NCBI GenBank assembly: GCA_020443005.1
Contig: JAGRJA010000356.1
Span: forward strand, 1 to 13,840
Source: Pseudomonadales bacterium
GTDB taxonomy: Bacteria > Pseudomonadota > Gammaproteobacteria > Pseudomonadales > UBA7239
Direction of reading: 5' to 3'
Length of the DNA: 13,840 nucleotides
Shown here: piece after piece, positions 1 through 6,824 of the stretch
How the letters are laid out: each line of letters begins with the position of its first letter
Numbering within the stretch: the first letter of the stretch is position 1
Program-made: the position numbers and the translations under genes
The notes under the pieces: generated by a model
Database searches by the model: none
What the model was told of the DNA's origin: nothing
Seen by the model: only the letters and a program-made list of their open reading frames with translations

Positions 1-486
1 AAAGCGTTCTTCTATGGGTGGGGCATAGGGTTCCAGGTGTTCAACAAGTTTGTGATCATGCGCGCAAATGGATAGGCAGACATCCACCTTGTCATAATTT
101 TTCAGCAAATCCATGTCGCGTAAAATCAATGTTGATTTGGTCAGAATCGAGATGCGAATATTTCTCTTGATAAAGAAGCTGAGCAGCTCGCGGGTGATGC
201 AGTTGTGTTGTTCACTGGGTGGATAGGGGTCGGTACAGGCGCCGATAACGATTGTTGAAGCAGGTTTAGGGCCGTGAGGCAGTTGTGATATGCGGGTGAA
301 TTCCTTGTCGAGCTGGTCGAGGATGTTGTGTTTGTCGGCATGGGGCGATGAGTTGCCTTGAGAATCGACACCGCAATAGACACAACGATAGGAGCAGTTC
401 TGGTAAGGCGTTGCTGTCCAGACATTCCCTTCTGTTATGTAATCGAAGAAAAGGAAGTCATTCAAACTTGATCCAATCAGAGCCAT
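1..486 (-). CDS. Radical SAM protein, SPL-like family, N-terminal part (cut by left edge)
   Basis: The minus strand is open from an ATG at 486 to the window edge, giving 162 residues of an incomplete protein. Residues 31-38 read CSYRCVYC, a CxxxCxxC cluster that in radical SAM enzymes binds the 4Fe-4S centre used to cleave S-adenosylmethionine. The preceding TPYQN and the following GVDSQGN resemble the COG1533 group related to spore photoproduct lyase, where a 'NPYxGCxxxCxYC' stretch is usual. Later segments such as VIGACTDPYPPSE and ISILTKSTLILRD also fit that group, in which strands carry T-D-x-Y-x-P and T-K-S motifs. The reaction is not identifiable; in gammaproteobacteria most members are uncharacterised. 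The start is uncertain: no clear Shine-Dalgarno precedes 486 and the frame stays open for about 25 codons upstream. The gene diverges from the Rossmann protein beginning at 651. Confidence 0.8.
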   Translation of the reverse strand, partial: MALIGSSLNDFLFFDYITEGNVWTATPYQNCSYRCVYCGVDSQGNSSPHADKHNILDQLDKEFTRISQLPHGPKPASTIVIGACTDPYPPSEQHNCITRELLSFFIKRNIRISILTKSTLILRDMDLLKNYDKVDVCLSICAHDHKLVEHLEPYAPPIEERF

Positions 487-530
487 AAGGTGTGCTTCAG
501 CGAGCGGTGTATTTGTCTGGAGTGTATATG

Positions 531-564
531 CTTTGATTTTTCTTGTATAGGACTTTGATTTTCC
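531..564. repeat. Short direct repeat in divergent intergenic region
   Basis: CTTTGATTTT occurs at 531-540 and again at 553-562, a spacing of 22 bp (about two helical turns). The copies lie between the divergent radical SAM gene (start 486) and the Rossmann protein gene (start 651). Paired A/T-rich repeats on one face of the helix could be a regulator site, but two 10-base copies may be chance in an A/T-rich spacer. Confidence 0.3.
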
Positions 565-650
565 GCAGTATGAAGTCAGGCATTTTCGGTTTTTTGTGTT
601 TTACCCGGTGAATGATCCTGTTGTTGCGTTTCTGTTTCTGGAGAAATGAA

Positions 651-1292
651 ATGAAAATAAGCCTGTTTGGTGCTACGGGAAACCTTGGCCGTGAATGCCT
701 GCAACAATGTCTGGAAGCAGGGCATGAACTTACTGTGCTGGTCAGAACGCCGGATAAATTGCCGACGGCCATGCGCAACAAGGTTGATGTGATTCAGGGC
801 GATGCATTGTTGTTTGCCGATGCGGCGCGCGCCATTCCCGATGGTACAGACGCTGTTCTGTTTGCGATTGGTGTGGATGAAAAAAGCTCGCCACGCGATT
901 TGTGTACCGATGTCACGCGACATATTTTGCAGGTGATGCGTAACAAAAATGTAAACAGGCTGGTGTGGTGCGGTGGCGGCAGTAATATCGTCGAAGAGGA
1001 TGTGGTGACTTTTGGTGCGCGTTTTGTGCGCTGGTTTTCCGAGGTGTTTCTCAACCACCGTCATACCGAGAAAGAACACCAGCTGGCACTTTTGAATGAG
1101 AGTCGTGACATTAACTGGATGGGTATTCGTCCGTTGCAAATGAAAGCCGGTGCAAAAACCGGCAAGTATCGCTTGGGTTTCAATGCCTACAGCGGGATGT
1201 CGAAAATCAGTTTTGCCGACTGTGCACATGCGATGGTTGCTATGCTTGAAGATGACCAATGGCTGGGCAAGGCACCGATAATTCAGTATTAG
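651..1292 (+). CDS. NAD(P)-binding Rossmann-fold protein, atypical SDR (NmrA/flavin-reductase-like)
   Basis: A 213-residue protein with the N-terminal dinucleotide-binding motif GATGNLG at residues 7-13, followed by a beta strand ending in VLVR at 29-32. The Arg there commonly contacts the NADPH 2'-phosphate in NmrA-like and biliverdin-reductase-B-like proteins. The next strand (DVIQGD) and the DAVLFAIG segment also match the atypical SDR layout, and the length suits small family members. A catalytic YxxxK is not evident, as usual for this group, so the substrate is unknown; roles range from flavin or quinone reduction to NADPH sensing. I chose ATG 651 over an in-frame ATG at 612 because GGAGAA at 640-645 sits at correct spacing. 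The stop overlaps the convergent rlmE stop. Confidence 0.8.
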   Translation: MKISLFGATGNLGRECLQQCLEAGHELTVLVRTPDKLPTAMRNKVDVIQGDALLFADAARAIPDGTDAVLFAIGVDEKSSPRDLCTDVTRHILQVMRNKNVNRLVWCGGGSNIVEEDVVTFGARFVRWFSEVFLNHRHTEKEHQLALLNESRDINWMGIRPLQMKAGAKTGKYRLGFNAYSGMSKISFADCAHAMVAMLEDDQWLGKAPIIQY

Positions 1293-1915
1293 TTTTTTTG
1301 CCTGAATCCTTTTGCGACGATATAGACTTCGCTGGAACGGGCGCGCGAGGAATCCGGTTTACGAACTGCGACCTTGTCAAACGAGCTTCGCACATCCTTC
1401 AGCAAGGCATCGTAGCCTTCGCCATGAAACACTTTTGTAACAAAACTGCCTTGCGGCTTCAGCACCTGTCTGGCCATGTCGAGTGCGAGTTCAACCAGAT
1501 ACATCGAGGAGGCCTGGTCAGCCGAACTGATGCCGGTAATATTGGGCGCCATATCTGATAGCACAACATCGACCTGCTTGCCGTCAAGCGCAGTGATGAT
1601 TTGTTCAAAAACAGCGTCTTCGGTAAAGTCGCCCTGAATAAAATCAGTGTAGGGGAGTGCATCCATGGGCAGTATGTCGGTGGCAATTATCCGGCCCTTG
1701 TCACCGACCCAGGGACCTGCAACCTGTGACCAGCCGCCAGGTGCCGAACCGAGATCCATCACCAGCATACCCGGTCGAATCAGCTTGTCCTTGTTGTTGA
1801 TTTCAATCAGCTTGTAACTGGCGCGTGAGCGATAACCATCGATCTGGGCGCGTTTGACATAGGGGTCGTTGACATGTTCCTGCATCCAGCGTTTGCTGCT
1901 TTTTGATTTGGCCAT
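1289..1915 (-). CDS. rlmE: 23S rRNA (uridine-2552 2'-O)-methyltransferase RlmE
   Basis: A 208-residue protein, essentially the length of Escherichia coli RlmE (209). RlmE (FtsJ/RrmJ) methylates the 2'-O of U2552 in the 23S rRNA A-loop on the 50S subunit, a late step of ribosome assembly. The SAM-binding motif reads DLGSAPGGW at residues 54-62. The K-D-K-E catalytic tetrad is intact: K35 (SRASYK), D121 (LSDMAP), K161 (VTKVF) and E196 (RSSEVY). The N-terminal HVNDPYVKRAQ stretch follows the pseudomonad type. The start is ATG 1915 with AGAAGA upstream. In E. coli the gene precedes ftsH; here the downstream neighbour is a convergent Rossmann protein whose stop it overlaps by a few bases, so no ftsH linkage is visible. 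Confidence 0.97.
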   Translation of the reverse strand: MAKSKSSKRWMQEHVNDPYVKRAQIDGYRSRASYKLIEINNKDKLIRPGMLVMDLGSAPGGWSQVAGPWVGDKGRIIATDILPMDALPYTDFIQGDFTEDAVFEQIITALDGKQVDVVLSDMAPNITGISSADQASSMYLVELALDMARQVLKPQGSFVTKVFHGEGYDALLKDVRSSFDKVAVRKPDSSRARSSEVYIVAKGFRQKN

Positions 1916-2149
1916 GATGTCTTCTGTTGTTGATGCCCCGGCGGTTTTTTTACAACACGCTGTGCGTGTTCAAGGCAATGGAGTAAACCCTGAAAGCGAT
2001 TGTACGCGACTGACACAGCCGCGCAAAGTCACAGCAGAGAAAGCCTGTGTGCAAAACTCGCTTTTCCTGATTTTGAAGTTACAATGCGCTATCTTTCTGA
2101 TGCTTTGCTTTCAGTCACCTTTGCCGGAGTCACCGGCCAGGAAATCACC

Positions 2150-3766
2150 ATGCTTCGTATTAACGAACTCTCTCTGCCTCTGGATCATCCCCCTCAGGCC
2201 TTGCGTCAGGCCATTGTGCTGCGGCTTGGTGTTGACGATGCCGATCTGTTGTCTTACACGGTTTTCAAGCGCAGTTATGATGCACGAAAAAAAAATACGG
2301 AAATCCGTTTTGTGTACATCCTTGATGTTGCGTTGCGGGATGAGCAATTCGTACTGAGCCGTTTTGAGCGGGATCAGCACATTCGCGTGTCACCCGATAT
2401 GGATTATTATCCCGTTGGCAGTGCACCGGATGTGTTGCCGGAGCGACCGCTGGTTATCGGTTTTGGGCCCTGTGGTTTGTTTGCAGCACTGACGCTGGCT
2501 CAAATGGGCTTCAGGCCGATTGTGCTTGAACGCGGTCGGGAAGTAAGAGCCCGCACAAAAGATACCTGGGCTTTGTGGCGCAACAATGAGCTGACTGCGG
2601 AATCAAATGTACAGTTTGGCGAAGGGGGTGCCGGGCTGTTTTCGGATGGCAAGCTTTACAGCCAGATAAAAGATCCGAAATTTTACGGGCGCAAGGTGAT
2701 GCAGGAGTTTGTCAAAGCCGGTGCACCTGATGAAATTCTTTATATTAACAAACCCCACATCGGTACCTTTCGTCTAACCGGTGTTGTTGCCGCCATGCGT
2801 GAGGAAATTATCCGCCTGGGAGGAGAGGTTCGTTTTGAAAGCCGGGTGACGGATTTTATACGCAACAACAAGCGTGTAGAGGGCGTGCGGCTGGCCGATG
2901 GCAGCGAGATACAATGTCGATATGTGATACTTGCCCTTGGTCACAGTGCCCGCGATACCTTCCGCAGTTTGCATAAGTGCGGTGTGTTTATGGAAGCAAA
3001 ACCCTTTGCCATCGGTTTTCGCATTGAGCATCCGCAATCGCTGATCGACAAGGCGCGTCTGGGTAAATATGCCGGGCATGCCTTGCTGGGTGCGGCAGAT
3101 TACAAGTTAACCTATCAGGCGAAAAATGGCAGGGCTGTTTACAGTTTTTGTATGTGCCCGGGTGGCACTGTTGTCGCTGCGACCTCGGAAGCCGGACGCG
3201 TGGTGACAAACGGCATGAGCCAGTATTCCCGCAATGAACGCAATGCCAACGCCGGGATTGTAGTGGGAATTAACCCTGAGCAGGATTTTCCCGGTGACGC
3301 GCTGGCGGGTGTGGTTTTACAGGAGGCGCTGGAATCCCGTGCCTTCGAACTGGGTGGTGGTGACTATTGTGCCCCCGCTCAATTGGTGGGGGATTTTATA
3401 GCCGGCAGACCTTCGAAAAAATGGGGAAAAGTGCTTCCCTCCTATAAGCCGGGTGTGAGATTGGGCGACCTGTCCTCATCCTTGCCCGCTTATGCGATTG
3501 ATGCGATTCGTGAAGCCTTGCCTGTTTTTGGCAAACAGATCCACGGTTTTGATCGTTTTGATGCGATTCTTACCGGTGTAGAAACGCGCACCTCATCGCC
3601 CTTGCGCATAACGCGTGACAATGTGAGTTTGCAAAGCGTCAATACGCGGGGTTTGTACCCTGCAGGTGAGGGGGCCGGTTATGCCGGTGGAATTTTGTCG
3701 GCAGGTGTTGACGGCATCAAAGTTGCCGAAGCATTGGCGTTGGCGATGTTACGGGATCAGGAATGA
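2150..3766 (+). CDS. FAD-dependent dehydrogenase, COG2509-like
   Basis: From ATG 2150 the protein is 538 residues. An N-terminal domain of about 100 residues (MLRINELSLPLDHP...) precedes the FAD-binding motif GFGPCG at about residues 104-109, which ends in VLERG, the Glu that binds the ADP-ribose of FAD. A second FAD signature, GLYPAGEGAGYAGG, lies near the C-terminus. This order (extra N-terminal domain, two-dinucleotide-binding-domain fold, C-terminal AGEG) matches the large uncharacterised dehydrogenases annotated as COG2509 in many bacteria. Substrate and physiological role are unknown. The frame is open further upstream to a TTG at 2000 and includes an ATG at 2084, but AGGAAA at 2139-2144 supports 2150. 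A TACAAT at 2080-2085 could be its -10 element, without a clear -35. An RNA methyltransferase follows after 25 bp and is probably co-transcribed. Confidence 0.88.
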   Translation: MLRINELSLPLDHPPQALRQAIVLRLGVDDADLLSYTVFKRSYDARKKNTEIRFVYILDVALRDEQFVLSRFERDQHIRVSPDMDYYPVGSAPDVLPERPLVIGFGPCGLFAALTLAQMGFRPIVLERGREVRARTKDTWALWRNNELTAESNVQFGEGGAGLFSDGKLYSQIKDPKFYGRKVMQEFVKAGAPDEILYINKPHIGTFRLTGVVAAMREEIIRLGGEVRFESRVTDFIRNNKRVEGVRLADGSEIQCRYVILALGHSARDTFRSLHKCGVFMEAKPFAIGFRIEHPQSLIDKARLGKYAGHALLGAADYKLTYQAKNGRAVYSFCMCPGGTVVAATSEAGRVVTNGMSQYSRNERNANAGIVVGINPEQDFPGDALAGVVLQEALESRAFELGGGDYCAPAQLVGDFIAGRPSKKWGKVLPSYKPGVRLGDLSSSLPAYAIDAIREALPVFGKQIHGFDRFDAILTGVETRTSSPLRITRDNVSLQSVNTRGLYPAGEGAGYAGGILSAGVDGIKVAEALALAMLRDQE

Positions 3767-3791
3767 CGAAGAGACCGAAGGCTTGCGAAAC

Positions 3792-4520
3792 ATGAAAATG
3801 GATGATATTAAAAAACTGCATCAAAAAAAATACCGTCAGCAATTCGGGCAATTTTTGGTAGAGGGTGAACACCTGATTGAAGAGCTGGAAAAAGCGGCGG
3901 CTGGAAATGCTTGCTACGATGGCACGCTGCTTTTTGTGACGGAGCAGTATCAGCACTGGCCAAGTCGTTTTGAGAAAAAACAGCTCTCCGAACAGCAGTT
4001 TGCCAGATTATCTGAAACCCGCAATCCACAAGGGATTTTGGCGGTAGTACCTGTGTCTGCTGTGCAGGGTCTGAAGCAGTCATCAGAAAAACAGCGTGCG
4101 ATTTATCTCAGTGAAATTCAGGACCCGGGCAACCTTGGAACCATACTGCGTTCTCTGGCCTGGTTTGGAGGCTTTCGATGTTTGTTAAGCCCCGGCAGTG
4201 TCGACCCTTTCAATGGCAAGGTTGTTCGCGCCAGTATGGGTGCAATATTTCATGTGCCGGTCGAAACGGATGTAAGCATTGAAACCCTGGCGTCGCGTTA
4301 CACGCAAATCGGTTGTCTGGACATGCAGGGCAAAACCCTGAAAGACAAGGCTTTTCGTCAGTGCGATTGCCTGGTCTTTGGGAATGAAGCGCGGGGTATA
4401 GAGATACAACCATTTACTGATATGAAGGTTGAGCGTTATACGATTACCGGTAATACAGCGATTGACTCCCTGAATCTGGCTACAGTGGTTAGTCTGTGTG
4501 CCTATGAATTCAATCGTTAG
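3792..4520 (+). CDS. SpoU/TrmH-family RNA 2'-O-methyltransferase
   Basis: A 242-residue protein with the SPOUT trefoil-knot motifs in order: motif 1 with DPGNLGTILR at residues 111-120 (the N and final R are the conserved pair), motif 2 FGNEARGI at 196-203, and motif 3 IDSLNLATVVSLCAYE at 224-239. The N-terminal QFLVEGEHLIEE (about 20-31) resembles the L30e-like substrate-binding domain of RlmB and TsnR-type enzymes. Members 2'-O-methylate ribose in 23S rRNA or tRNA; the target base here cannot be assigned, so I give no symbol. The frame is open upstream into the dehydrogenase gene (to 3666), but conserved sequence begins only at MKMDDIKK and a GAAGG lies about 10 bases before ATG 3792. ATG 3798 is an alternative. 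Likely in one operon with the dehydrogenase. Confidence 0.88.
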   Translation: MKMDDIKKLHQKKYRQQFGQFLVEGEHLIEELEKAAAGNACYDGTLLFVTEQYQHWPSRFEKKQLSEQQFARLSETRNPQGILAVVPVSAVQGLKQSSEKQRAIYLSEIQDPGNLGTILRSLAWFGGFRCLLSPGSVDPFNGKVVRASMGAIFHVPVETDVSIETLASRYTQIGCLDMQGKTLKDKAFRQCDCLVFGNEARGIEIQPFTDMKVERYTITGNTAIDSLNLATVVSLCAYEFNR

Positions 4521-4538
4521 TTTGAACAAAAGGAGATT

Positions 4539-4586
4539 ATGAAAACACTATCCAGGTTACAGCCACTTGTCGATGAGGGTTTTTGA
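4539..4586 (+). pseudogene. Truncated N-terminus of a RIO-type kinase gene (15 codons)
   Basis: A very strong ribosome binding site (AAAAGGAG, 4528-4535) precedes ATG 4539, yet the frame encodes only MKTLSRLQPLVDEGF before TGA at 4584-4586. This peptide resembles the beginning of bacterial RIO1-like serine kinases of gammaproteobacteria, which from memory start approximately 'MKTPKRIEPLIEDGL' before a conserved SGKEA nucleotide-binding segment. No kinase domain follows. The stop overlaps the start of the TetR gene by one base (TGATG). Read as seen: a short ORF with excellent initiation signals. Inference: the 5' end of a lost kinase gene, cut at a rearrangement breakpoint. Alternative: a genuine leader peptide that translationally couples to the regulator. 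Confidence 0.5.
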
Positions 4587-5182
4587 TGAAAACCCTGACG
4601 CAGCGCGAGGCGCGTAAACAGGAATTTCGGGAAAAGATCATGGCGGCCGCGATGGTGCTTTTTGAAGCGCATGGGTTAGAGGCAACACAGATCGCCGATA
4701 TCTGTGAAACAGCCGGTGTTTCCCGCCCGACCTTTTACAGTTATTACGCGTCAAAACCGGTGTTGATCCAGTCGCTGGGAGAGCGTATCTGGTTGAAGGT
4801 TACCGGTGATTTTGCAGCGGATGCCATGCAAAAAGCACAAACCCCGCAGGCATTTGTCCGCGCATTTTTTGAACTGGCCCTGCGGGAGATTACCGCGTTC
4901 AGCCGTCTGGAAAAGGAATTGATCCTGCGAAGTATGTCTCAGGATTCCACCGACCGCATGAGTGTGCTCTCCGGCTTAACCGATATGTTTGCCGCTGTGT
5001 ATCAGCGCGGCGCAGATCAGCAGCAAATCAGCACGCGTTACCCCGTGGATTTTTTGGCCGATATGACCATGGGTTCGATTAATGCGGTGATGATGAACTG
5101 GGCTACACGGGACGACTACCCGATACAAAAACGCTTACAGCAGCTGGCAGACTATATTCCAGCGATGCTGGACCTGGATTAA
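4586..5182 (+). CDS. TetR/AcrR-family transcriptional regulator
   Basis: A 198-residue protein with a typical TetR N-terminus. Residues 8-32 form helix 1, and the helix-turn-helix spans about residues 33-57, ATQIADICETAGVSRPTFYSYY being divided by the turn (ETAGVS) before the recognition helix. The C-terminal two-thirds is a helical ligand-binding and dimer domain of family length, with no assignable ligand. ATG 4586 is preferred; a TTG directly before it is less likely. GAGGG at 4575-4579 can serve as Shine-Dalgarno, and the upstream 15-codon ORF ends at this start, so coupling is possible. An intrinsic terminator and then a perfect palindrome lie downstream in front of the luciferase-like gene. 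The regulator probably represses that operon and releases it when a hydrophobic ligand binds (inference). It may share the promoter of the upstream dehydrogenase/methyltransferase genes. Confidence 0.92.
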   Translation: MKTLTQREARKQEFREKIMAAAMVLFEAHGLEATQIADICETAGVSRPTFYSYYASKPVLIQSLGERIWLKVTGDFAADAMQKAQTPQAFVRAFFELALREITAFSRLEKELILRSMSQDSTDRMSVLSGLTDMFAAVYQRGADQQQISTRYPVDFLADMTMGSINAVMMNWATRDDYPIQKRLQQLADYIPAMLDLD

Positions 5183-5248
5183 GTGCCGGTTTTTTTGTCT
5201 ACTTCCTGTTTATTTCAATCTTCTCCTGTTCCGGTTTATCTTTTTTAG

Positions 5249-5270
5249 CCATCGTTTGATGGTGTTTTTT
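5249..5270 (+). terminator. Probable intrinsic terminator after the TetR gene
   Basis: CCATC (5249-5253), loop GTTT, GATGG (5258-5262), followed by TGTTTTTT to 5270. The stem is short (5 bp plus a possible G-T pair) but the loop and T-run are well placed, and it separates the TetR gene from the operator/promoter of the next operon. Confidence 0.55.
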
Positions 5271-5300
5271 GTTGCCGTATCCGTATATGTCCCCGAACAA

Positions 5301-5324
5301 ATATCTTTACACGAGTAAAGATAT
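5301..5324. promoter_or_regulatory. Perfect 24-bp palindrome, probable TetR operator
   Basis: ATATCTTTAC (5301-5310), four-base spacer ACGA, GTAAAGATAT (5315-5324): two exact 10-base inverted arms, 43 bp before the start of the luciferase-like gene. TTTACA at 5306-5311 could be a -35 element with a weak -10 (TAAGCT, 5330-5335, 18-bp spacer), so a bound dimer would cover the promoter. Size and symmetry fit TetR-family operators, and the TetR gene is immediately upstream. Assignment of this regulator to this site is inference. Confidence 0.65.
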
Positions 5325-5366
5325 CGGCTTAAGCTTGGTTTCGTTAACAACTGCGGAGCATCAGAT

Positions 5367-6383
5367 ATGAAACTGGGTTTTCAACTGGGTTACTGGATGG
5401 CGAATCCCTATAAGGGTGTTGAGGTAGTCAAGGCGGCGGAAGACTATGGTTATGACTCGGTGTGGACGGGGGAAGCCTATGGCAGTGATTGTGTATCACC
5501 TTTGGCCTGGGTTGGCGCACATACCAGCAAGATCAAGCTGGGTACATCCGTGATGCAGTTGTCTGCACGCACACCGGTGTGTGCGGCGATGACAGCCATG
5601 ACGCTTGACCACTTGTCCAACGGTCGTTTTCAGCTGGGTGTGGGTGTGTCGGGCCCGCAGGTGGTGGAGGGCTGGTATGGCCAACCGTTTACCCGACCGC
5701 TGGAGCGTACAAGGGAATGGATAGACATCTTTCGCCAGGTGATCGCCCGGGAAGCACCGGTTGAGTTTCAGGGCAAGCACTATCAACTACCTAATCAGAA
5801 CGGAATGGGGTTGGGCAAGCCGCTGAAAAGCATTACCCATCCCTTGAGAAAGCGTATACCTTTGTTTCTGGGCGCGGAAGGGCCGAAAAATGTTCAGCTG
5901 GCTGCAGAGAATTGCGAGGGCTGGTTGCCGATGTTTTACTCGCCCTATTGCCCGGAAATTTTTGACGAGTCGCTTAAAAACAAAGCGGCTGATTTCGAAA
6001 TTGCTGCATCGGTACCGATATTTATTGATAATGATCTTGAGGCTGCACTGTTCAATGTGAAAACCATGTTGGCTTTATACCTTGGCGGCATGGGCGCCCG
6101 TTCAGAGAATTTCCACCAGAACCTGATGGGGCGCATGGGCTTTGGTGAGGAGGCGCTGCATGTGCAGGATTTGTGGTACGCCGGTGAGAAAGAAAAAGCC
6201 ATCAAGGCAGTGCCAGACAAGCTGGCTGATGATATTTCCCTGTGTGGTCCTGCGGAGCGAATACGCGAGCGAGTGCAGGCCTGGCACAAAAGCCCGGTAA
6301 CAACCATGCTGTTTATGCGCACTGAAGATGCAGAGCAGGACAAGCAGCGCTTGAGGCAATATGCAGAACTGATTTTGAATTGA
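5367..6383 (+). CDS. Luciferase-like (LLM class) flavin/F420-dependent oxidoreductase
   Basis: A 338-residue protein of the bacterial-luciferase TIM-barrel superfamily. The N-terminus (MKLGFQLGYW) and DSVWTGEAYGSD at about 30-41 are typical, and NGRFQLGVGVSGPQVVEGWYG at 85-105, divided around GVGVSGP, is the hallmark of the subgroup annotated as 'LLM class F420-dependent oxidoreductase', whose best-known members are actinobacterial (Rv3520c-like). The reaction would be hydride transfer or oxygenation of a small organic substrate. Whether the cofactor is F420 or FMN cannot be read from sequence; in a gammaproteobacterium FMN is the safer guess unless F420 biosynthesis genes are present elsewhere. 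GGAG at 5354-5357 supports ATG 5367. It heads a probable operon behind the palindromic operator, with the SnoaL-like gene 27 bp downstream. Confidence 0.9.
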   Translation: MKLGFQLGYWMANPYKGVEVVKAAEDYGYDSVWTGEAYGSDCVSPLAWVGAHTSKIKLGTSVMQLSARTPVCAAMTAMTLDHLSNGRFQLGVGVSGPQVVEGWYGQPFTRPLERTREWIDIFRQVIAREAPVEFQGKHYQLPNQNGMGLGKPLKSITHPLRKRIPLFLGAEGPKNVQLAAENCEGWLPMFYSPYCPEIFDESLKNKAADFEIAASVPIFIDNDLEAALFNVKTMLALYLGGMGARSENFHQNLMGRMGFGEEALHVQDLWYAGEKEKAIKAVPDKLADDISLCGPAERIRERVQAWHKSPVTTMLFMRTEDAEQDKQRLRQYAELILN

Positions 6384-6410
6384 AATAAATGAAAAGGAAG
6401 GAGAGAAAAG

Positions 6411-6824
6411 ATGAGCCATTTAATCGCACTTGCTGAATATTCCAACCGTATGGCGAAGGATGATTACGATGCCGTGTATGAATATTTTTCCGAAAATTTC
6501 ATGAGCCATGTTACTCATCGCGTAAACCCTGAAGCCGAAGGAACGGATATTCGTGGCAGGGAGCGCGAATTCTGGCAAAACGCCCGTGCTGCCTTTCCGG
6601 ATATGAAATTTGATGTCGACCTGGTGATTGAAAAGGATGACTATATTGTTTCAAACTGGACAATAACTGGCACGCATAATGGCGATGCTTACTACGATGT
6701 AGCGCCCAGCGGAAAAGCAATAGAAATTAACGGCACGGCGATTCTTCGTTTTGAGAATGGCAAGGTGGTTGAGCATTGGGGCGGGCCACATTGTATGAAA
6801 GGCGTGGGTCTTGTTAACGGCTGA
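6411..6824 (+). CDS. SnoaL-like / NTF2-fold protein
   Basis: A 137-residue protein of the size and pattern of the SnoaL/NTF2-like superfamily: an N-terminal helix with repeated aromatic residues (DDYDAVYEYFSENF), an Arg-Gly-Arg-Glu segment (IRGREREFW) before a helix ending in FPDMKFDVD, then alternating beta strands (YIVSNWTITGTHNG; IEINGTAILRFENGKVVEHWG). The GTHxGD followed by 'ENGKVVEHWG' ending is typical of SnoaL-like polyketide-cyclase and ester-cyclase annotations. Members include aldol cyclases, limonene-1,2-epoxide hydrolase relatives and proteins of unknown role, so the function is not fixed by fold. An excellent Shine-Dalgarno, AAGGAG at 6398-6403, lies 7 bases before ATG. The last 14 bases overlap the next gene, indicating one transcript and coupled translation. 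Confidence 0.85.
   Translation: MSHLIALAEYSNRMAKDDYDAVYEYFSENFMSHVTHRVNPEAEGTDIRGREREFWQNARAAFPDMKFDVDLVIEKDDYIVSNWTITGTHNGDAYYDVAPSGKAIEINGTAILRFENGKVVEHWGGPHCMKGVGLVNG

Noticed and set aside
576..1259. Long minus-strand frame of 227 codons opposite the Rossmann protein
   Set aside because: It lies wholly antisense to a gene with clear motifs and a good ribosome site, shows no family pattern, and has low-complexity His/Gln-rich composition typical of shadow frames.
2000..2149. N-terminal extension of the FAD dehydrogenase from a TTG at 2000
   Set aside because: No ribosome site there, an internal ATG at 2150 has AGGAAA upstream, and the family sequence begins at MLRINELSL.
4583..5367. Mobile element or integration site at the junction
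   Set aside because: I looked for transposase, integrase, terminal inverted repeats or a tRNA end around the kinase stub and saw none; only the truncated gene suggests a rearrangement.
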